This document shows positions 10,625 through 16,579 of a DNA stretch of 16,579 bases, one piece after another. The position numbers and the translations under genes were made by a program. Source of the DNA: Parvularia atlantis (taxonomy: Eukaryota > Opisthokonta > Rotosphaerida); contig CALSCO010000712.1 of NCBI GenBank assembly GCA_943704415.1, positions 1 to 16,579 of the forward strand. The letters run 5' to 3'. Numbering within the stretch: position 1 is the stretch's first letter; each line of letters starts with the position of its first letter. Under the pieces are notes generated by a model. That model was not told the DNA's origin. It worked only from the letters and a program-made list of their open reading frames with translations, and searched no databases.

Positions 10625-12476
10625 ATGGACCGCCGCATGCAGGAGACGTACGGCTTCCCGCTGCTGGCGGACGAGGAGATCATGCTGTGCATGGACGAGC
10701 TACGCATCCCCGTGACCGCGGCTGACCTGGCCAAGGCGCGTGCGCCCGCGCGCGCGAGCCCACGACGCCGCTCTGATTGCGGCCGACGCCAGCCGAGCGG
10801 CCCGCACTTTGCCAAGGTGCTCGAGGGGTTCCTGGACCTGCTGACGGGCGTGACGCGCGAGGAGTACGAGCAACCGCACTTCCGAGCGGTCGAGGCGCTC
10901 GACTTCCCCGAGCTGTACATGGGCAGCCTGCAGGACATGTCGGTGTTCCGGGCGATGTGCGTGGTCGCGTCTGCTCCCCCCCCCCCCCCCGCGCGCGCCC
11001 CGCACCGACGCCGCCGCGCGCGAGACAGGCGCCAGCTGGCCGTTGTTGTGGGCGTGTCGGACTTTGCGCTCAAGGACCTGCTGCGGCCCGAGCCGCCGCG
11101 CGTGCGCCTGCTGCTGAGCGCGCTCATCAACTTTGCCAAGTTCCGCGAGATGGAGCTGAGCAACTTTGAGAAGCTGTCGGAGAAGACGGTGCGCACGCGC
11201 GTCGCGGGCTGCCGGCGGGCCACGCTCATGCACGCTGGCTGGTGGGTGGCAGGAGGCTCTGCAGGAGCAGCGCGCCGTGCTCGAGCAGGAAAACATGCAG
11301 CTCGGCGAGCAGCTGGACCTGCGGCTGTGCGTTGAGCCGCGCCCGCGCGCCCGCACGCTGACGCGCGCGCTCTTGCCAGGAAGCAGCGCGACGCCGACGC
11401 GCCCAAAGTCCACGCGCTCCAGACCGAGACGGACGCGCTGACCGAGCGGATGCAGCAGCTGGCGCGCGAGAACGGCGAGAAGCAGGCCATGTACGAGGCG
11501 CTGAAAGACGAGAGCAAGGTGCTCAAGCAGCAGATGGTGCGCCCGCCGTGCGTCTCGTCACGCAGCTGATATGCGCGTGCTCGCGCCAGGACACGCTCAC
11601 AAAGCAGCTAGAGGAGCTCGAGGCTGCCTGCGCCGACCTGCGCAGCAAGATCGTCGCGAACCCCGACAAGATCCAGCAGGCCATCGTGGACATGAACACG
11701 CAGATCAGCGCCGAGCGCGAGGCCGTGCAGGTGGTGGAGCGAGAGTCGCGCGACTTGCAGGACAAGATCGACGCGCTCGTCCAGGTCGAGCAGGTGCGCT
11801 GGCCGAGCGCAAGAGCGACTCTGTGGCCGTAACAGTGCGCGCGCGTGCGCGCACGCAGGACCTTGAGCGGACACTGAGGGTCATGGCCGAGTGCGACACG
11901 CTGGGGAGCCGCAGCGAGGCGGCCCAGCGGAGGAACCAGGACGCGCAGGAGCAGGTCGCGCAGAAGACGGCGGCGACGCGGCAGCTGCATCTGACGAACC
12001 AGGTGCGCTTTGGCGTGCTGCTTCCGCTGCGGGCACTCACCCGCGCCGCGCGCCCGTAGAACGTCAAGAACCAAATCGCCGCGGTCGACAAGAAGGCCGA
12101 GCTGCAGCAGCGCCAGCACGCGCTCAAGAGCAGCGCGGTGCGCGTGACCTGCCGTCGCGCGCGGACGGGAGGCTCACGCGTCGCGGCCAGATCGAGAAGC
12201 GCATGCAGAAGCTCCGGCAAGACCAGGCGCTAATCGCGCAGGAGCGCTCGGCCCTGCGCACCAAGATCGAGGAGCAGGAGGCGATCGCGCAGAAGCTCGA
12301 GCAGAAGGTGCGCTTGTGCGCGCCGCTCAAGTGCGTGCTGAGCGGGCACGTGGCAGGTAAAGGAGCTCAAGCAGGCGCACGACGGCGAGATGGCCAGCGC
12401 GCGCGCCGACTACGCCCGCCTGCTCGAGAGCGCGCACGAGTACATGGCCGCGGTCACGCAGCAGCTCTGTGTGTAG
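10625..12476 (+). CDS. NUF2: Kinetochore protein NUF2 (NDC80 complex)
   Basis: Ten exons (10625-10735, 10793-10956, 11029-11188, 11253-11326, 11380-11536, 11590-11793, 11859-12002, 12060-12137, 12191-12307, 12357-12476) give 442 residues; human NUF2 has 464. Residues 1-145 form the calponin-homology-like head: YGFPLLADEEI, the LYMGSLQDMSVFRAM helix, VSDFALKDLLRPEP and LINFAKFREME. The rest is charged heptad-rich coiled coil, including the family mark KIVANPDKI (242-250). NUF2 pairs with NDC80 and joins SPC24/SPC25 to couple kinetochores to microtubule plus ends in mitosis. The start is the Met just before QETYGFPLL; the second Met, four codons later, is possible. Intron 1 needs a GC donor to keep frame. 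Intron 2 carries a run of 15 cytosines. Confidence 0.93.
10736..10792 (+). other. GC-AG intron in NUF2
   Basis: Exon 1 ends CTGGCCAAG, the intron opens GCGCGTGCGC and ends GACGCCAG, with a CTGAT branch-like motif. The only nearby GT donor (10740) would leave a 53-nt intron and break the frame into PSGPHFAKVLEGF. The GC donor gives a 57-nt intron and keeps it. Retention would also be open, adding 19 residues, so splicing is favoured but not proven. Confidence 0.7.
10976..10990 (+). repeat. 15-C homopolymer in NUF2 intron 2
   Basis: An uninterrupted cytosine run lies between donor 10957 and acceptor 11028. It may act as part of the polypyrimidine tract or simply be a slippage-prone homopolymer. 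Confidence 0.9.
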
Positions 12477-12619
12477 TGTTTTGCATGGCAACAACTGATC
12501 GGTTGCCAGGCGCAATTTTTTTCCCCGCACTCAAAGCGTCGTCGCCTGACCGCGCGCGCGCGCCGCCGCAGCCACCCGCCACACACCCGCTGCAGCCACA
12601 GCAAGCAAGCAAGCAGACA
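12477..12619. other. Intergenic, NUF2 to NDUFA4-like
   Basis: 143 bp between two genes on the same strand must contain the NUF2 3' end and the promoter of the next gene. A GCAAGCAAGCAAGCAG tetranucleotide repeat sits just before the next ATG. Confidence 0.4.
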
Positions 12620-12981
12620 ATGTCGGGCGTCTTCCAGTTTGTCCGCCAGAACCCGGCCCTGGTGCGCCCGCTGCGGGATCACCCGTGTCCGCGCAGCGCG
12701 CGCGCTAACGTCAACACACCGCAGGCCCCGCTCTTCGCCTGCGTCGGCGCCGGCGTGCTCGCGTCAGGCCTGTTCATCGGCCGCCTCATGATGGGCCCGG
12801 ACGTGATCCTCAACAAGAAGGACCCGTACCCGTGGAACAAGATCTCGCAGAACACGAACCTCAAGGTGCGCGCGGCCAGGCCGACGCGCGGTCGCCGCGC
12901 GCTGCTCACGCGGCCGTGCGCGCGCAGTTCATGGCCGTCACCCAGAGGTTTGGGAACCGCGAGGAGCTGCCCAAGTACTGA
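12620..12981 (+). CDS. NDUFA4/COXFA4-like mitochondrial inner-membrane protein
   Basis: Three exons (12620-12661, 12725-12865, 12928-12981) give 78 residues; human NDUFA4 has 81. The layout matches the family: a short N-terminus ending NPAL, one transmembrane helix of small residues (APLFACVGAGVLASGLFIG), then GPDVILNKKDPYPWNKI, equivalent to the human NPDV...NPEPWNK segment, and a short hydrophilic tail. NDUFA4 was first assigned to complex I and is now placed with cytochrome c oxidase (complex IV). The protein should sit in the inner membrane of mitochondria without a cleaved presequence. Both introns are ordinary GT-AG. Confidence 0.9.
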
Positions 12982-13084
12982 GCACTGCCCTCGCGCTCTC
13001 TCGTGGCCCGCCTGCGGCGCCCCGTCTCTGTGTTGCCCCTCTGTTGTAGTTGTGCGACGTGCAATGGCCCCTTCAACAGCACGG

Positions 13085-14363
13085 TCAGCGCGCGTCCCAG
13101 CGTGCTCGCTTCCGCGTCGGCTCGGGCGCCACCGGTGCTGCGGCCTGGGCCGCGCGCGTCTTGAGGAACGCGAGCGCACGCTGCCGCCGCTCGGCCTGTC
13201 GACGCGCTTCCTTCTCCTCGTCATCGTTACCCTTCTCGTTCTCGTCCGGGACGGCCGTGGGTGCTGGCGGTGCTGGTGCGGCGGTCGCGAACGTTGCCCC
13301 GTCGGCGGCGCCGACACCGTCCGCCTCGCTGTCGTCGTCCGTGTAGTCGAAGAGGCCGCTCGAGAGCAGGTACAGTACGTGCTTGTAGAACGGGTGCAGA
13401 ACGTCGCCCGGGTCGAGGAAGTGGAAGAGCGGGTTGTGTGCCTGCTTGGCCCGCACGAGCAGCTGCGCCTGCGCGTCGTCGTTGCTGCGGAAGAAGCGCG
13501 CCGTGCGCTCGATGATCGCCGCGTGTTTCTCCGTCGCGGGCTGTGCAGGCGCGCGCCGTCAGCCGGACGAGCCAGCGCGTGAGGCGGGCCACACCAGCGC
13601 GAGGTGGTCCGGCACGGCGAAGCGCGGCACGTAGGGCGGTGGCGGTGGCGGTGGCGGCTCGGGCGGCGCGGCTGGTGCAGCCGGCTCAGGTGGCGGTGGC
13701 GGCGCGGGCGGCGGCTCTGGCTCGGCCGGCGGGGGCGGCGGGGGAGGTGGCGACGACGGCTCCGACGGCGCGTCTATGGCTGCGTCGTCCCTGGGCGCGG
13801 GCTGGTGCTGCTCGTCGACTGCGGCAGGTCAGGTGGGTGGAGGCTGCATGCATGCGCACCTGTGTCGGTCGGCAGGTCGCGGTAACGCTCGGCCTCGAGC
13901 TTGCGATGCAGCTCGGCAGCCGCCAGTGTGCGGCGGTACACGCCGCGGAAGCGTGCAAGCTGCCGCGCATCGTCGACGAGGTTGCGCACGTCGTACCTGT
14001 TGGCGCGCGCGCCGCTGCCGTCAGCAGCCGCACACAGGTGCGCAACGCGACGTCCCGGTCTACCAGCAGCGTCGCGTCGTTGTTCCAGGGGATGAGCAGT
14101 GCGCCGCCGTCGATCTGCCGCGCCGTGTCGTCGTCGCGGTGGCGCGTGCACTGGTACCCTCGGGCCACGAGCGCGACCTTGCCGTGCCGTCAGCTTCCAC
14201 GCGCGGGCACGCGCGTCCCCGCCACCGCGCACACCAGCCGGTCCTCGGCGGCGCTCCGCCCCGGGTCGTACGGCCGCGCGCGGCCTGGCTCTGGGAAGAG
14301 CGCTGCGGCCGTGAAGGCGTCGGCCACGCGCTGCTGCGGCAGCTGGGTGAACGCATCGGCCAT
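13085..14363 (-). CDS. SFSWAP-type splicing regulator (DRY_EERY plus one SURP domain)
   Basis: Five exons on the minus strand (14235-14363, 14052-14177 with its 3' end uncertain, 13860-13996, 13595-13818, 13085-13540) encode about 357 residues. The first half is the SFSWAP N-terminal domain: GYQCTRHRDD, ARQIDGGALLIPWNND, LLVDR then YDVRNLVDD, and AERYRDLPTD (the EERY part). A proline-rich linker follows, then a single SURP module: HAAIIERTARFF, VRAKQAHNPLFHFLDP, LHPFYKHVLYLL. The C-terminus is charged and ends KRARWDAR, with no RS domain. Animal SFSWAP has two SURPs and an RS tail, so this is a short form. Expected role: nuclear RNA-binding regulator of alternative splicing. The exon 2-3 junction falls inside the DRYD motif and does not close in phase with any GT or plausible GC donor. 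The first donor could also lie nine bases later. Confidence 0.85.
13819..13859 (-). other. Shortest intron in the window (41 nt)
   Basis: Between exons 3 and 4 of the SFSWAP-like gene the donor GTGCGC, branch CTGAC and acceptor CCGCAG fit into 41 nt. Splicing joins PTDTG-phase sequence to VDEQHQPAP in frame. This marks the lower size bound of introns seen here. Confidence 0.7.
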
Positions 14364-14418
14364 GCTGTCATTGTTTTTTCTCCGTTTTCCACGCGCCGTG
14401 TCTCCAACCTTTGTCCGC
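14364..14418. promoter_or_regulatory. 55-bp divergent promoter
   Basis: Only 55 bp separate the SFSWAP-like ATG (minus) from the ATG of the AT-hook gene (plus). The region is locally T-rich, with a TTTTTT run, unlike its GC-rich surroundings. Any 5' leaders must be very short or the transcripts overlap. Confidence 0.5.
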
Positions 14419-16528
14419 ATGTCGCGCGCCTTTGGCGCCACGGACGGCGCGAACACCGCTGCCGGCACCGCTGCCGGCGCTGTCAGCGGCAGCGGGGCGG
14501 AACACGGTGACGAGGCCGTGTCGCCGCGCCTGCTGCGCAAGATCGCGCTGCTGGAGCATGCCGCGCCTCCTGTCAGCGATCTCGTCCCCGCAGCCGCGCC
14601 GCCGGGTGCGCGCACGGGCGGCAACAGCGGCGGCAGCAGCGACCGCAGGATGAGCAGCGGCAGCAGCGGCAGGATCTCCGCCGTGTTTCCGCAGCGTAAG
14701 CGCGGGCGCCCACCCGCCGCTGCCAAGCGCCCGGGCGCGCCGCTTCCTCCGCCGTCCGCGCGCGCGATGGCCGTTGTCACGGACGCGCCCGATGACGGCC
14801 TGACGGCGCGCGAGCGCGGCAAGCTCGAGCGCCTGCTGCGCCTTGAGGCCGAACAGCGCGCGCGTGCGTGGCGACACGGGCCGGCCTGGGCGTGTGCTGA
14901 CGCTGCGCGTGCGGTTGCGCAGAGGTGCGGCGCGCGCTGGAGCGGCACCGGACGCCGGCCACTGTCAGTGCAGCGGGCTGGGCCGCCGCGGTGAAATCCT
15001 CGCACCAGATCCCTGCAGAAGCGCGTGGACCCGGCAGCGGCGGCAGCGGCAGCGGCGGTGGCGGCGGCGGTGGCGGCGACAATAGCGACGCCAGCCCCGA
15101 CTGCACTGACGGTTCGACCATGCCGCACACGTGCTCGTCGCCGCGCATGTCCTTCGACTTCCTCCTGCACCCGGCGCCCCTCGCCGGCGGTGCACCGGCC
15201 GCCCGCGCAGGTGCGGCCGCGCCCGCGGCGTGTGCTCAACAGCTGCCAGCAACGGTCAACGCCTGCGACCCGCGCGCAGTCAGCGCCGTCGACAGCCCGC
15301 TCTCGCCCACCTCGTCCGCGCACGACGGCGCGCCAGCCTTCGCCATCCCGACCAAATACGGCGCGGGCAAGCTCGTGCGCGTGCGCGAGCCCGACGACAG
15401 CTGGCACCCGGCGCACATCGTCAAGATGGACGTGCAGCGCGCCAGGGTGCGCCCGCTTTTGCCGCGGCCGCGCGCGCGGTCGGATGCGCGCCATCTGACA
15501 GCGCGCGCGTGCACCTGGCAAGCTCCTCGTGCACTTTGTCGACAGCACGCACGCGCCCGACCGCTGGGTGCAGTACGACCCGCTGCGCGTCAAGCGCATC
15601 TACATTAAGGTGCGCGCCGTGCGCGCTGCTGTGCTCGCGCTAAGGCGGGACTGCGTTCAGGGCAACAACATTGCAGCGCAGCTCGCACGACAGGCGCAGG
15701 AGAGGTCAGCGCGATGCGTCTTGCGTGCCGTTCTGCGACAAGCGCGCTGACTGCGTGCAAATGCAGCCGTCTCGCCCTTGAGCCGACACCCGCGCCCCTC
15801 ACGCCCGCACCGTCCGTGTCGCCGCCTCCGCCCGCACTGCCTGCGCCTGCACCGTTGTCAGCGCCGTCGCAGCAGAGCGACTTTCGCCAGTTCCTCACGC
15901 GTCGCCTCTTGCGCGAGCTGGAGGGCGACCCGCGCGCCTCGCAAGGTGGCACCCTGCGCTTCCCTGTTGCTCTTCTGACCCATGCGCGTCGGCTGCAGGC
16001 GGATCTGGCAAGACCGCGCACAGGCTGCATCCACATATGCTCGACACCTCCGACGACGATCAAGACAACGATGAGGACGACCGAGAACGCCGCCCACCGG
16101 CTAGGCAACGGCATCCAGCGCGCGCACGCCTTGTTGCCGACGGTGCCGACGCGAGCACGGCCGAGGACGACGACGGCGAGGACGACGGCGGCCTGGACGA
16201 CGGCAGCGACGAGGACGGCAGCGACAGCGACAGCGACAGCGACCGCAGCGACTACTCGCACGACAGCGCGCGCCGTCGGCGCTCGCACGCGTCCGCTGCA
16301 GCAAGACACACCAGGTGCGTCCTGCGCCGACGCATGCCGATCTGGGCTCACTCGAGCGCACGACGCGGCCCAGCGAGCGGCGCGGCCACCGGGGCCGCCT
16401 GAGCGCCAAGGAGCAGCGCCGTCTGCAGCATCAGCAGCGGCGTCTGGCCGAGCTTGAGCTGCGCAAGCGACAGCAAGCTGAGCTTGATGGTATGCCTTGT
16501 GCGCGTGAGTTGCATCGCACAGAAGCGC

Positions 16529-16579
<51 letters not shown>
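14419..16579 (+). CDS. AT-hook and chromo-barrel/Tudor-like chromatin protein (partial, runs off the right edge)
   Basis: Seven exons are visible (14419-14863, 14923-15446, 15523-15609, 15661-15704, 15767-15945, 15999-16314, 16374-16489), with all phases closing into about 570 residues. The next donor GTATGC is at 16490 and the gene continues beyond the window. Residues 93-99 are an AT-hook, RKRGRPP. Around 292-352 lies a chromo-barrel/Tudor-knot-like fold: GKLVRVREPDDSWHPAHIV, then after an intron LLVHFVDSTHAPDRWVQY, which has the alternating aromatic pattern of MRG/MSL3-type barrels. Downstream come a proline-rich stretch, SDFRQFLTRRLLRELEGD, a long Asp/Glu/Ser acidic tract, and a basic Gln-rich helix (RRLQHQQRRLAELELRKRQQ). 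No family name is certain. The likely role is DNA and histone-tail binding in a chromatin complex. Confidence 0.7.
16532..16579 (+). repeat. (CT)n microsatellite at the window edge
   Basis: At least 24 CT units run to the end of the window. They lie inside the intron that opens at 16490, where they could serve as a polypyrimidine tract. The array may also be why the sequence stops here. Confidence 0.9.

Noticed and set aside
11891-13582. A 563-codon plus-strand open frame
   Set aside because: It crosses NUF2 exons, NDUFA4-like exons and the antisense of the SFSWAP-like gene in shifting frames. None of those genes' conserved residues are read in it.
14190-15599. A 469-codon minus-strand open frame
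   Set aside because: Antisense to the AT-hook gene. Only its last part (MADAFTQLPQQ onward) is real, as exon 1 of the SFSWAP-like gene.

Overview
The window is a gene-dense, very GC-rich nuclear DNA segment from a eukaryote. It holds nine recognisable spliced genes plus the probable first exons of a tenth. Introns are tiny (about 41-90 nt). Most start GTGCG[T/C], carry a CTGAC, CTCAC or CTAAC branch-point-like motif 10-30 nt before the end, and finish in CAG. Most lie in protein-confirmed positions: splicing them out restores conserved family motifs. I rebuilt each gene exon by exon and checked that the phases close; one junction, in the SFSWAP-like gene, does not.

Layout, left to right: (1) 1-141, minus, start of an unknown gene. 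(2) 414-1017, plus, CRIPT. (3) 1657-4064, plus, a bHLH-zipper protein of MLX/Mondo type that runs in frame into a Yorkie/YAP-like half (tandem WW domains plus YAP-like C-terminal motifs). (4) 4176-6526, minus, an ERK5/SLT2-like MAP kinase with a long Ala/Gln/His-rich N-terminal extension. (5) 6968-9447, plus, an organellar-type Na+/H+ exchanger (NHE6/7/9-like). (6) 9564-10390, minus, a classical Ras GTPase. (7) 10625-12476, plus, kinetochore protein NUF2. (8) 12620-12981, plus, an NDUFA4/COXFA4-like mitochondrial protein. (9) 13085-14363, minus, an SFSWAP-type splicing regulator (DRY_EERY plus SURP). (10) 14419 to the right edge, plus, an AT-hook/chromo-barrel-like chromatin protein, cut off inside an intron that ends in a (CT)n run.

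The YAP-like, MLX-like, ERK5-like and Ras genes together suggest an opisthokont, most probably a unicellular relative of animals (Holozoa) with a compact GC-rich genome. That is inference; the species cannot be named from this sequence. The genes are not an operon or a single pathway. They are tightly packed, with start codons of divergent neighbours as close as 55 bp and convergent stops 111-116 bp apart.

The most unusual object is the bHLHZip-YAP-like gene, which looks like a single-polypeptide fusion of an E-box-binding domain with a Hippo-pathway co-activator. Second is a recurrent GC-AG intron class (three cases, all with donor AG|GCGCG). One further junction, inside the DRY motif of the SFSWAP-like gene, has no usable in-phase donor.
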